Source: Pseudomonadota bacterium
Lineage (GTDB): Bacteria; Pseudomonadota; Gammaproteobacteria; Arenicellales; Poriferihabitantaceae
DNA length: 21,868 nucleotides
Direction: 5' to 3'
Assembly (NCBI GenBank): GCA_024226105.1
Contig: JAAELZ010000173.1
Coordinates: forward strand, 1-21,868
The translations under genes were made by a program, and so were the position numbers. Position 1 is the first letter of the stretch. Every line of letters starts with the position of its first letter. The notes under the pieces are model-generated. The model was not told where the DNA came from. It saw nothing but the letters and a program-made list of their open reading frames with translations, and made no database searches. This document shows, piece after piece, positions 6,540 to 13,986 of the stretch.

Positions 6540-7961
6540 TCATTTCCCTCCCCGTTGTCGTCGCCATGCATTGTGGAACGTCTCTCCCTGCGGTGCAGGC
6601 AGATCACGCGTATCTGTCCAGCTAGCAGCCAGGGGTAAACTACGAAAACGTCCCTTACGGCGCCCTATTACACCCATTATTTTCATACCCACCGCGGTAA
6701 GCGACTGGTAAATCTTTGGTCGCTTGGCTAAAAAGCCCCAAGCGGCCAGGGCGTAACCCGCCATCTTCGGAACCAGCCGGGCTTCAAATTGCCGACGGCG
6801 ATGCTCGCGTAACAGGTCCGGCAAGCGGATTTTCATCGGGCAGACACTGGCACAACGGCCATTGAGAGTGCAGGCACTAGCCAGGTCACCCGCTTCCTCA
6901 AGGCCGAGAAAGTTGGGGGTCAATACCGAACCCATGGGGCCGGGGTAGACCCAACCATAGCTGTGACCACCGATGGCACCGTATACAGGGCAATGGTTCA
7001 TGCAGGCACCGCAACGGATACAACGCAGCATTTCACGAAATTCGCCAGCCAACATTTTGCTGCGGCCATTGTCCACCAGCACCACATGGTACTCCTCCGG
7101 CCCGTCTGTGTCGGTAGCACGGCGTGGTCCGGTACTAAAGGTGGTGTAACTGGTGATTTCCTGCCCGGTGGCGCTGCGTGCCAACAGGCGAAGCAGTGCA
7201 CTGGCATCATCCAGCGTCGGTACCACCTTGTCGATGCTGGCGGTAACGATATGCACACGCGGCAGGGTACACGAAAGGTCACCGTTTCCTTCGTTAGTAA
7301 CGATGATATTGGAGCCTGTCTCGGCGACCAGGAAATTAGCACCGGTAATGCCCACATCCGCTTCCAGATAACGCGAACGCAACACCTGGCGCGCCTCGTT
7401 AACCAAATCGGGTACCGTATCGAGTTTCTTGTCGTAGCCAAGTTCCTGATGGGCGTTATAAAACAGATCGGAGATTTGCGCCTTGGTCTTGTGGATAGCT
7501 GGTGCGATGATGTGACTTGGGGACTCCTTAGCGAGTTGCAGAATGTACTCACCGAGATCGCTCTCGACTACATCCAGACCATCCCCCTCCAACGCTTCAT
7601 TGAGAGCTATCTCCTCGCTGATCATGGATTTACCCTTAATGACCAGTTTCGCATCCACGCGCTTGCAGATATCACGCACGATTTTTTGTGCATCCTCCGA
7701 CGTTTCGGCCCAATGCACCTTTCCACCGTGCTTTTCTACAGCCGCTTCGTAACGCTCCAGGTAATAATCCAGGTTAGACAGCACATGATTACGGAGCGTC
7801 TTGCCCTGTTCGCGCAGTTGCTCGAATTCGGGTAGTTGTTCAATCACCTCCGCACGCTTGCCAACAAAACCATCCTGGGCCCTGGCCAACGCCTGCCTGA
7901 GTTGTTCGTCGTTTACCGCACGTGCGGCATTTTGCTTGAAATCATGACTGTGCGATTCCAC
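6540..7961 (-). CDS. lutB: Lactate utilization iron-sulfur protein LutB
   Basis: Iron-sulfur subunit of the LutABC lactate dehydrogenase system, 473 residues, the usual size. An N-terminal LUD domain (about 65-300) includes KGKSMISEEIALNEAL and GANFLVAETGSN. Then comes a ferredoxin-like region with CIRCGACMNHCP (Cys314, 317, 320, 324) and CTLNGRCASVCP (Cys364, 370, 374), giving ligands for two [4Fe-4S] clusters. The C-terminal region contains GYALAAWGFLAKRP, typical of the family. The start is GTG at 7961; GGAGAGG at the end of lutA supplies the ribosome binding site, and two bases separate the genes. It probably works with LutA and LutC and passes electrons to the respiratory chain; the acceptor is not shown by the sequence. 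Confidence 0.95.
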   Translation of the reverse strand: MESHSHDFKQNAARAVNDEQLRQALARAQDGFVGKRAEVIEQLPEFEQLREQGKTLRNHVLSNLDYYLERYEAAVEKHGGKVHWAETSEDAQKIVRDICKRVDAKLVIKGKSMISEEIALNEALEGDGLDVVESDLGEYILQLAKESPSHIIAPAIHKTKAQISDLFYNAHQELGYDKKLDTVPDLVNEARQVLRSRYLEADVGITGANFLVAETGSNIIVTNEGNGDLSCTLPRVHIVTASIDKVVPTLDDASALLRLLARSATGQEITSYTTFSTGPRRATDTDGPEEYHVVLVDNGRSKMLAGEFREMLRCIRCGACMNHCPVYGAIGGHSYGWVYPGPMGSVLTPNFLGLEEAGDLASACTLNGRCASVCPMKIRLPDLLREHRRRQFEARLVPKMAGYALAAWGFLAKRPKIYQSLTAVGMKIMGVIGRRKGRFRSLPLAASWTDTRDLPAPQGETFHNAWRRQRGGK

Positions 7962-7963
7962 GC

Positions 7964-8752
7964 CTATTCCTCTCCGTCGCCGATGCCCGGCAAGTCGGTC
8001 ATATCGGCCAGCACCTCAGCCACATGATAGACGCGCATATTTTTGTCCAGGCGCTTGAGCCGGCCACTCATATTAAGCAGACATCCCATATCACCGCCCA
8101 GCAACGTAGTAGCGCGGGTCTTTTCCATCCCGTCGACCTTGTCACTTACCAGGCGTGTGGAGATCTCCGGGTACTTGACACAGAAGGTACCGCCAAAACC
8201 GCAACAGTCTTCACTATTTTCCATTTCATCAATCGAAAGCCCCTCTACACTTGAGAGCAACTTGCGCGGCTGTTGCTTTATTCCCAGTTCACGCAAACCG
8301 GAGCAAGAATCATGGTACGTGGCGGTGCCGTCGTAGCTGGCACTGACCTCCTCAACACCCATGACGTCGGTGAGAAAGCTCAGCAATTCGTAACTGCGTG
8401 CCGATAGTTCCCTGATTCGCGCCAGCCACTTCGGATCGTCTTTGAACAGATCAGGATAATGAGTCTTGATGGTACCCATGCAGGAACCAGAAGCACCGAC
8501 AACGTAGTCATAACCTTCGAAAGTCTCTGCCACCTGTTTGGCAATATCGCGACTGGTTGCGTAGTCGCCGTTGTTCATCGCCGGTTGGCCGCAACAGGTT
8601 TGTGCCTTCGGTACTTCTACCGTACAACCGGCTTTTTCGAGCAGTTTTACCGCTGCGAACCCCACGTTGGGCCGGTACAGATCTACCAGGCAGGTTACAA
8701 AAAGACCCACGCGTGGGTTGGCTATACTGTTGGAAGATGGCTTGTTGTTCAC
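7964..8752 (-). CDS. lutA: Lactate utilization (Fe-S)-binding protein LutA
   Basis: Cysteine-rich CCG-domain subunit of the LutABC lactate oxidation complex, related to heterodisulfide reductase HdrB and GlcF C-terminal domains. It is a 262-residue protein with two CCG repeats: TCCGQPAMNNG (Cys53-54) and DCCGFGGTFCVKYPEIS (Cys183-184, Cys191). Associated cysteines lie in FVTCLVD (21), GSCMG (91) and DSCSG (150). Both repeats are complete, so it should bind its cluster. The start codon is GTG at 8752 with AGGTAG about seven bases upstream. It begins 63 bases after the flavoprotein gene of the oxoacid oxidoreductase, which places lactate oxidation in the same transcriptional series as pyruvate oxidation. 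Confidence 0.94.
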   Translation of the reverse strand: MNNKPSSNSIANPRVGLFVTCLVDLYRPNVGFAAVKLLEKAGCTVEVPKAQTCCGQPAMNNGDYATSRDIAKQVAETFEGYDYVVGASGSCMGTIKTHYPDLFKDDPKWLARIRELSARSYELLSFLTDVMGVEEVSASYDGTATYHDSCSGLRELGIKQQPRKLLSSVEGLSIDEMENSEDCCGFGGTFCVKYPEISTRLVSDKVDGMEKTRATTLLGGDMGCLLNMSGRLKRLDKNMRVYHVAEVLADMTDLPGIGDGEE

Positions 8753-8815
8753 TGTCTGCTACCTTTGTCGCTTGGAGTTATTTTTTGCGGTTGATGTTGG
8801 TTATTTTGTTCGCTA

Positions 8816-10459
8816 TTAAATATCTTCCGGCACCATCTTGATTGCCCCACAGGGGCACTCGGTGGCGCACATGGCACAGCCCTTGCAGTAGTCGTACTTG
8901 AATTCAAAACGCTTACCGGGACCAAGTTTAGTGACCGCGTTGTCCGGACAGACGCCATAACAGTTATCGCATTCGAAGCAGTTACCGCAGGACATGCAGC
9001 GGCGTGCCTCGAATAGCGCATTGCCCTCATCCAGATCGCCCACCACCTCGGCAAAACCAGATGAGCGCCTAAGCACGTCGAGCATTGGACGCAAGGTCCG
9101 TGGCGCATCAGAGTAATACCAGGTATTGAGTTTCTCAAAATCGACAATCTCGTGTTTAGCAGGCACTCTGAATTCCTGGCCACGCAAGTATGCATCGATA
9201 CTACGTGCCGCCTTCTTGCCATGACCGATTGAAGTCGTTACCGTGCGTACCGACGGCACCATGTCTCCTCCCGCAAAAATGCCCTCAGCGCCGGTTTGCA
9301 AGTCAAAACCAACCTCGACAGAACCATTATTAATGTCGATGCCGTCGATACCTTCAAGTAGACTGGCGTCGATGTCCTGACCGAGCGCCTGAACGATAAC
9401 GTCGGCTTCAATCGTTTCAAACTGGCCGGTAGGTTGTGGCCAACGGTCTTCGCCCACGACCATAATCTCCAGTGTAACCGTGTTCCCGGACACCTGTTTG
9501 ATAGAACGCAGATTGAGTAGTTCGGCGCCTTCCTCGATGGCCTCGTGTACCTCAAATTCATGTGCAGGCATTTTCTCCCGAGATTCCAACACCACTACGG
9601 TGGTTTGGAGTGCACCCATGCGCACCGCGGTGCGGGCGACGTCCATCGCAGTGTTGCCCCCACCGTAGACCAGTACCCGGCCGCGCAGGCTGGTCGGGTT
9701 TTCGAGTTCGGTATCGCGCAACACAGCGACCGCGTCCAGCATCGGCAATTCACCTTGCACAGGAATTTCAATTCGCCTGGGCTTCTGGGCACCAATGCAG
9801 AGAAATACAGCATCGAAATTTCCCTCTTTCCTGGTGGAAGCAATATCGTCAATACGTGCTTCAAGCTTGATTTCTACCCCCATCGCCTCAATGCGTTCGA
9901 TCTCGGCCTGCAGTTTTTCACGCGGCATGCGATATTTCGGTATGCCGTAACGGACCATACCCCCTGCCTTCGGAGACGCTTCGAAAATGGTCACTTCGTG
10001 GCCAAAACGACGCAGGTGGTATGCAGCCGACAGGCCGCCGGGGCCTGCTCCGATGATCATCACGCACTTGCCGCTGGGCTCACCCGCCACCATATTCCAG
10101 CCGTATTTGAGTGCCTGGTCGCCCAGGAAACGTTCAACCGAATTAATCCCTACCGCTTCGTCCAGCTGCACGCGATTGCATTCTCCCTCGCAAGGATGGT
10201 AGCAAACCCGACCCATGGTTGCGGGCAGCGGGTTGTCGTCCATAATCTGGCGCCAGGCAGCTTCGTAGTCTCCTTCCTCAGCATAGCCAAGCCAGGCTTG
10301 AATATTTTCCCCTGCCGGACAGGCATGATTACACGGTGGCAGGCGGTCGAGATATACCGGGCGCTCGGTCCGCCAGGTGCCGGTTTTATTTAACAGGCTG
10401 GTGCCCGCATCGAGTGTGACTGCGAACGGCTTCAGCTGTGTTATATCGTTACCATTCAT
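8816..10459 (-). CDS. GltD-like NAD(P)H flavoprotein with C-terminal ferredoxin domain, electron-transfer subunit of the oxoacid oxidoreductase
   Basis: 547 residues. The N-terminal GltD-type Fe-S domain has CNHACPAGENI (Cys43, 47) and CYHPCEGECNR (Cys86, 90, 94). The FAD Rossmann motif is IIGAGPGGLSAA (135-146), the NAD(P)H motif VYGGGNTAMDVA (264-275), and a second FAD contact is FAGGDMVPS (395-403). After residue 485 comes an added iron-sulfur part: CMSCGNCFECDNCYGVCP (488-505) and CKGCAMCATECPCGAI (525-540), enough for two [4Fe-4S] clusters. Glutamate synthase small subunits lack that extension. The gene overlaps porB by four bases (ATGA). It probably replaces a separate ferredoxin delta subunit and moves electrons from pyruvate to NAD(P)+, as in the FAD-containing subunit of phenylglyoxylate:NAD+ oxidoreductase. 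True glutamate synthase is unlikely because no gltB is present. Confidence 0.85.
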   Translation of the reverse strand: MNGNDITQLKPFAVTLDAGTSLLNKTGTWRTERPVYLDRLPPCNHACPAGENIQAWLGYAEEGDYEAAWRQIMDDNPLPATMGRVCYHPCEGECNRVQLDEAVGINSVERFLGDQALKYGWNMVAGEPSGKCVMIIGAGPGGLSAAYHLRRFGHEVTIFEASPKAGGMVRYGIPKYRMPREKLQAEIERIEAMGVEIKLEARIDDIASTRKEGNFDAVFLCIGAQKPRRIEIPVQGELPMLDAVAVLRDTELENPTSLRGRVLVYGGGNTAMDVARTAVRMGALQTTVVVLESREKMPAHEFEVHEAIEEGAELLNLRSIKQVSGNTVTLEIMVVGEDRWPQPTGQFETIEADVIVQALGQDIDASLLEGIDGIDINNGSVEVGFDLQTGAEGIFAGGDMVPSVRTVTTSIGHGKKAARSIDAYLRGQEFRVPAKHEIVDFEKLNTWYYSDAPRTLRPMLDVLRRSSGFAEVVGDLDEGNALFEARRCMSCGNCFECDNCYGVCPDNAVTKLGPGKRFEFKYDYCKGCAMCATECPCGAIKMVPEDI

Positions 10460-11475
10460 TCGTTCTCACCTTCTCGTGCAAGCAAATCGAAACGCCTTAT
10501 ATTGCGATCTGCAATGACCTGTAATTCTTCAAGTTGATGGGCATTGGCGGGCTTGAATACATGAGCAAAGCGCCGCTGCAGTTTGAGATAATCATTTACC
10601 GGCACTTTGTGGCGAATCTTGGTCGCTGCAGTAATTTCACCATCTTCCGCCTCGATCAGTGGGTACAAGCCACACTCAACCGCCATGCGGGAAAGCTTAA
10701 CGGTATCGCCAGGCTTTGAGCCCCAGCCGAGGGGGCAAGGCACGAAAACTTCAATATAGCGCGCACCACGAATTTGCATGGCCTTGTTAACCTTGTACTC
10801 CAGGTCGTGCAAATCATGTACCGATGCGGTTGCAACGTACGGAATATTATGCGCCATCGCGATTAACGGTACACTTTTGCCTGTACTGAATACATTGCCG
10901 GGCTCGTCCCCTACCGGCATGGTTGTGGCGGTGCGCGCCGCACCCGGAGTCGCACTGGAGCGCTGCACTCCGGTATTCATATAAGCCTGATTGTTATAAC
11001 AGATGTAAAGCACATCATCATTGCGGTCAAACATGCCGGAAAGACAGCCAAAACCAATATCAGTCGTACCGCCGTCACCACCTTGCGCGATTACGCGTAC
11101 GTCCTCACGCCCCTTGGCCTTCATCGCAGCTGCGATACCCGCACCGACGGCTGCTGCGTTACCAAAAAGTGAATGCACCCAGGGTATGGACCATGCAGTT
11201 TCAGGGTAAGGTGTGGTAAACACCTCCAGGCAACCGGTTGCATTTGCAGCAATGAGTTGATTATTAGTCGCTCGCATCGCTACATCGATAGCGACTCGGG
11301 CGCCCAGGGCTTCGCCACAGCCCTGACAGGCACGGTGCCCGGAGTCGAGTGAATTAGAGCGATCCATCGTGCCCTGGACGCTACGATGTTCTTTATCAAG
11401 CAGGCGGTTGCCCACAGTAAGTGTACCGGTCTGGTAAAACTTGACTTTTTGCTGGGTTTCGGGAACTTGTGTCAT
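10456..11475 (-). CDS. porB: Pyruvate:acceptor oxidoreductase beta subunit (TPP-binding)
   Basis: Thiamine-diphosphate subunit of a 2-oxoacid:acceptor oxidoreductase converting pyruvate and CoA to acetyl-CoA and CO2. 339 residues. Cys50 and Cys53 (CQGCGEALGAR), Cys82 (ATGCLEVF) and Cys247 (VPCPLGWG) match the four ligands of the catalytic-domain [4Fe-4S] cluster. The TPP/Mg motif runs from GDGGTTDIGFG (133-143) to NNQAYMNTGVQRSSATP (161-177). ATGCLEVFTTPYP and the YMNTGxQRS segment are pyruvate-type rather than 2-oxoglutarate-type features. A 40-residue N-terminal extension precedes the core. AGGACAG lies about five bases before the ATG. It starts nine bases after porA and overlaps the flavoprotein gene, so the subunits are co-translated. 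Substrate preference is inferred from homology. Confidence 0.92.
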   Translation of the reverse strand: MTQVPETQQKVKFYQTGTLTVGNRLLDKEHRSVQGTMDRSNSLDSGHRACQGCGEALGARVAIDVAMRATNNQLIAANATGCLEVFTTPYPETAWSIPWVHSLFGNAAAVGAGIAAAMKAKGREDVRVIAQGGDGGTTDIGFGCLSGMFDRNDDVLYICYNNQAYMNTGVQRSSATPGAARTATTMPVGDEPGNVFSTGKSVPLIAMAHNIPYVATASVHDLHDLEYKVNKAMQIRGARYIEVFVPCPLGWGSKPGDTVKLSRMAVECGLYPLIEAEDGEITAATKIRHKVPVNDYLKLQRRFAHVFKPANAHQLEELQVIADRNIRRFDLLAREGENE

Positions 11476-11484
11476 AATTCTGTC

Positions 11485-12741
11485 CTATATCGTTTTTGCG
11501 GCAGCGACCATGCCGACGTCATGAAGAATATTTTCTGCAATCGAGCCTGAGCAACGCTGAACTTTTTCGCGTTCCAGCTCTCGCTCGACAATGGCCATGT
11601 CGATGTCGTGAAAGTGAGGTTCTTCCAGTTCATCTACGACCCCCTTTTCAAACATACGACGCAGGCCAGCGCGGGTGATGGGGCGGCCTCCAAGACCACC
11701 GATTACCGAGTGCACGCTCTGCGGTGAATCCTGCAAGGCCATGCGAACGTTCATCGACACTATGCCGCCCATTCCAACCGCAAGACACTTTTCAAACACG
11801 ATCACGCGTTTAGCGTCCTTAAGCGCTTCGCGCAGGGCCTCGCTCGGGAAGGGTCGAAATGAACGAATCGTTATTGCACCAATCGAGTGACCATCAGCAC
11901 GCATACCGGCAAGCACTTCTTTCATCGTACCGATAACTGAACCCATGGTAATCACCACAGTTTCAGCACCTGCACTGTCGAATTGCTTAATCAGACCGCC
12001 TGAATCACGGCCGAAAATCGCTTCAAATTTGCTCACCTGCTGCGGAATTAGTTCCAGCGCATCGAGTTGCTTTTGATGGCTTAAAAATCGAACCTCGGTA
12101 AAGGCTTCAGGACCGACCATTGCCCCCATGGATAGCGGTGCCGCAGGGTCCAGCACCTGACGCGGTTCAAATGCCGGCAAGAATTCATCTACCTGCGTTT
12201 GATCCGGTATATCTACCTGTGAATATGAGTGGGTAAGAATAAATCCGTCCATGCAAACCATGACCGGCAGACTGAGTTCCTCTGCTAACCTGAAGGCCTG
12301 AATATGCACGTCTACTGCCTGTTGATTACTTTCTACAAACAGTTGCAACCAGCCTCCATCTCGTGCCGACATCGAGTCACCCCAGTCATTCCAGATGTTG
12401 ATCGGTGCGCCGATCGCACGATTGCCTACGGTCATAACAATGGGCAGGCCCATGCCCGAAGCATTGTATACCGCTTCCATCATGTATAACATTCCCTGGC
12501 TTGAAGTCGCGGTATAGCTACGTGCACCCGCCGCCGATGAACCTATACAGGCGGACAGTGCGCCAAATTCAGATTCAACCAGCATGAACTCGCAATTTTC
12601 AATCGCACCAGCCTTTACCATGGTACCGAGGTCTTCGACTATATGCGTCTGAGGTGTGATGGGATAGGCGGAGATAACCTCCGGGCGACACAGGGCAACC
12701 GCTTCAGCGACTGCGTGTGAACCTTCGACTTGTTTTAACAT
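11485..12741 (-). CDS. porA: Pyruvate:acceptor oxidoreductase alpha subunit
   Basis: 418-residue alpha subunit (domains I and II). YPITPQTHIVE (26-36) is the conserved oxoacid oxidoreductase start. ESEFGALSACIGSSAAGAR (56-74) and ATSSQG (78-83) form the domain I core, and NIWNDWGDSMSARD (115-128) is the loop typical of pyruvate enzymes. The C-terminal transketolase-like domain begins near residue 270 (VVITMGSVIGTM). GGAGGAGG ends about seven bases before the ATG, one of the best ribosome binding sites in the window. It lies between porG and porB with 18- and 9-base gaps. The gamma, alpha and beta subunits are separate polypeptides, an archaeal/Thermotoga-like layout rather than the single-chain NifJ form. 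2-Oxoisovalerate or phenylglyoxylate use cannot be excluded. Confidence 0.92.
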   Translation of the reverse strand: MLKQVEGSHAVAEAVALCRPEVISAYPITPQTHIVEDLGTMVKAGAIENCEFMLVESEFGALSACIGSSAAGARSYTATSSQGMLYMMEAVYNASGMGLPIVMTVGNRAIGAPINIWNDWGDSMSARDGGWLQLFVESNQQAVDVHIQAFRLAEELSLPVMVCMDGFILTHSYSQVDIPDQTQVDEFLPAFEPRQVLDPAAPLSMGAMVGPEAFTEVRFLSHQKQLDALELIPQQVSKFEAIFGRDSGGLIKQFDSAGAETVVITMGSVIGTMKEVLAGMRADGHSIGAITIRSFRPFPSEALREALKDAKRVIVFEKCLAVGMGGIVSMNVRMALQDSPQSVHSVIGGLGGRPITRAGLRRMFEKGVVDELEEPHFHDIDMAIVERELEREKVQRCSGSIAENILHDVGMVAAAKTI

Positions 12742-12759
12742 TATTTATCCTCCTCCGGA

Positions 12760-13320
12760 TCAGATGGTCGTTGCCGCTTCATGTGCGGCACGTGCCGCCT
12801 CTACATTCATTTCACCGACTTTGCCGGGGAATTTTTTCATAATCGCCGCACAGACCGAATCGATCTGCACCGTGTCACTCATTGCTGTGAAGGCACCTAA
12901 CAATACGGTATTCGGCGTTGGGCGCTTGAGATGCTTCATCGCCAGATCAGTTGCCGCAACGGTGGCTACGTGGCCGGCCGGCAATTTCCCGGTTGCTTCC
13001 TCAATACCTAGTTCAGTCAGCGTCCTGGTGGTATTGATCAACACGTAACCGTCTTCGCGAAGACCGGCAAACACATCAATTGCCGAAAACAAGGTCGGGT
13101 CCTGCACGATCAATAGCGTCGGGTCCAGCACAGGTTCGCGCAGTTCGATTTCGCGATCGTCTATACGAACGTATGCGACGACAGGCGCGCCCATCCGCTC
13201 CGAGCCAAAACTTGGCACCGCTTGTGAGTGTTTGCCTTCTTCGAATGCAGCGTGTGACAGCATCTCTGCAGCCGAAACCACTCCCTGACCACCACGACCG
13301 TGTATACGTACTTGAAACAT
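12760..13320 (-). CDS. porG: Pyruvate:acceptor oxidoreductase gamma subunit
   Basis: 186-residue gamma subunit (domain III), which helps bind CoA in this enzyme family. GRGGQGVVSAAEML (8-21) is the family fingerprint, followed by SFGSERMGAPVVAYVRI (37-53) and, in the second half, NTVLLGAF. Size and motif order match stand-alone PorG proteins. GAGG lies about eight bases before the ATG. It is the first oxoacid oxidoreductase gene in transcription order, 39 bases after uspA and 18 before porA. With porA, porB and the flavoprotein it makes a complete four-subunit enzyme; no separate ferredoxin (PorD) gene is present, in line with the ferredoxin fused to the flavoprotein. Confidence 0.92.
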   Translation of the reverse strand: MFQVRIHGRGGQGVVSAAEMLSHAAFEEGKHSQAVPSFGSERMGAPVVAYVRIDDREIELREPVLDPTLLIVQDPTLFSAIDVFAGLREDGYVLINTTRTLTELGIEEATGKLPAGHVATVAATDLAMKHLKRPTPNTVLLGAFTAMSDTVQIDSVCAAIMKKFPGKVGEMNVEAARAAHEAATTI

Positions 13321-13359
13321 TATGTAATCCTCTGTTAATTCAGGCTGACATGGTGATAT

Positions 13360-13851
13360 TTACTTTTCGTACACCGGAATAACCAATACTGGAATACGAC
13401 TAAGTTGTGTAAGTGTTCGTGCCGTCGAACCGAGTAGATGCGCGCCGAACGAGGTATCGGTATGGGTGCCTACAATAATGAGGTCCACATCAAGACGTTC
13501 TGCTTCCTCTATGATTGTCTCAGCAGTCCTTCCCCTAAGCACAACGATATCCGAAAGCAATTCGCAGTTTTCTAGAGTCTCACCCATTTCATCTTCGCAA
13601 AACTGCACGAGTCGCCCGTGCATCTTATGCTCTACATGATGTAAACCGTCGCTGACAAATTTGTCCGCCTGATCTTTTGAAAGAGAAGCTTCGAGAGCAT
13701 AGTGGATTTCCGAATGAATCGGTTCAAGCACATGTGTCGCCACGATTTTTGCACCGTGCTTTTGCGCAAGGCAGACGGCGTAGCGAAATACCGGGCGCAT
13801 GTGGTCACCCATATCGGTGGCGTATAAAATTCTATTGATTTCAGGGATCAC
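13360..13851 (-). CDS. Universal stress protein, UspA family
   Basis: 163-residue single Usp domain; such proteins usually bind ATP or act as stress-responsive partners. It opens with INRILYATDMGDHMRPVFRYA, the usual Usp first strand with its Asp, and ends with the strand IPVLVIPV. The nucleotide loop, normally G-2x-G-9x-G-S/T, reads GTHTDTSFGAHLLGST (128-143): the first Gly and the terminal Gly-Ser are present but the second Gly is Thr131, so ATP binding is uncertain. The start is GTG at 13851, with AGAGG about eight bases upstream. It is the first gene of the leftward series, 39 bases before porG, suggesting it is co-expressed with the oxygen-sensitive oxidoreductase and perhaps protects or tunes it (inference). 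Confidence 0.88.
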   Translation of the reverse strand: MIPEINRILYATDMGDHMRPVFRYAVCLAQKHGAKIVATHVLEPIHSEIHYALEASLSKDQADKFVSDGLHHVEHKMHGRLVQFCEDEMGETLENCELLSDIVVLRGRTAETIIEEAERLDVDLIIVGTHTDTSFGAHLLGSTARTLTQLSRIPVLVIPVYEK

Positions 13852-13986
13852 TTATTGTTCCTCTCTCATGGGTATTTGTTTTTATCGGTACTACTAGTCG
13901 TTTTCGGTTTGCTGCTCATGCCGGGCAACTTGCCTGGGATTATCGTTCGTGCATATGACAATCATCATCAGGCACGCTCCCGCGGA

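Noticed and set aside
6963..7835. 290-codon open frame on the + strand across lutB
   Set aside because: It is antisense to a gene with complete LUD and ferredoxin motifs and shows no domain of its own; a codon-bias shadow.
9545..10393. 282-codon + strand frame across the flavoprotein gene
   Set aside because: Antisense shadow; the - strand product has full FAD, NAD(P)H and Fe-S motifs.
8816..10459. Glutamate synthase small subunit (gltD)
   Set aside because: There is no large subunit nearby, it carries an extra two-cluster ferredoxin tail, and it overlaps porB.
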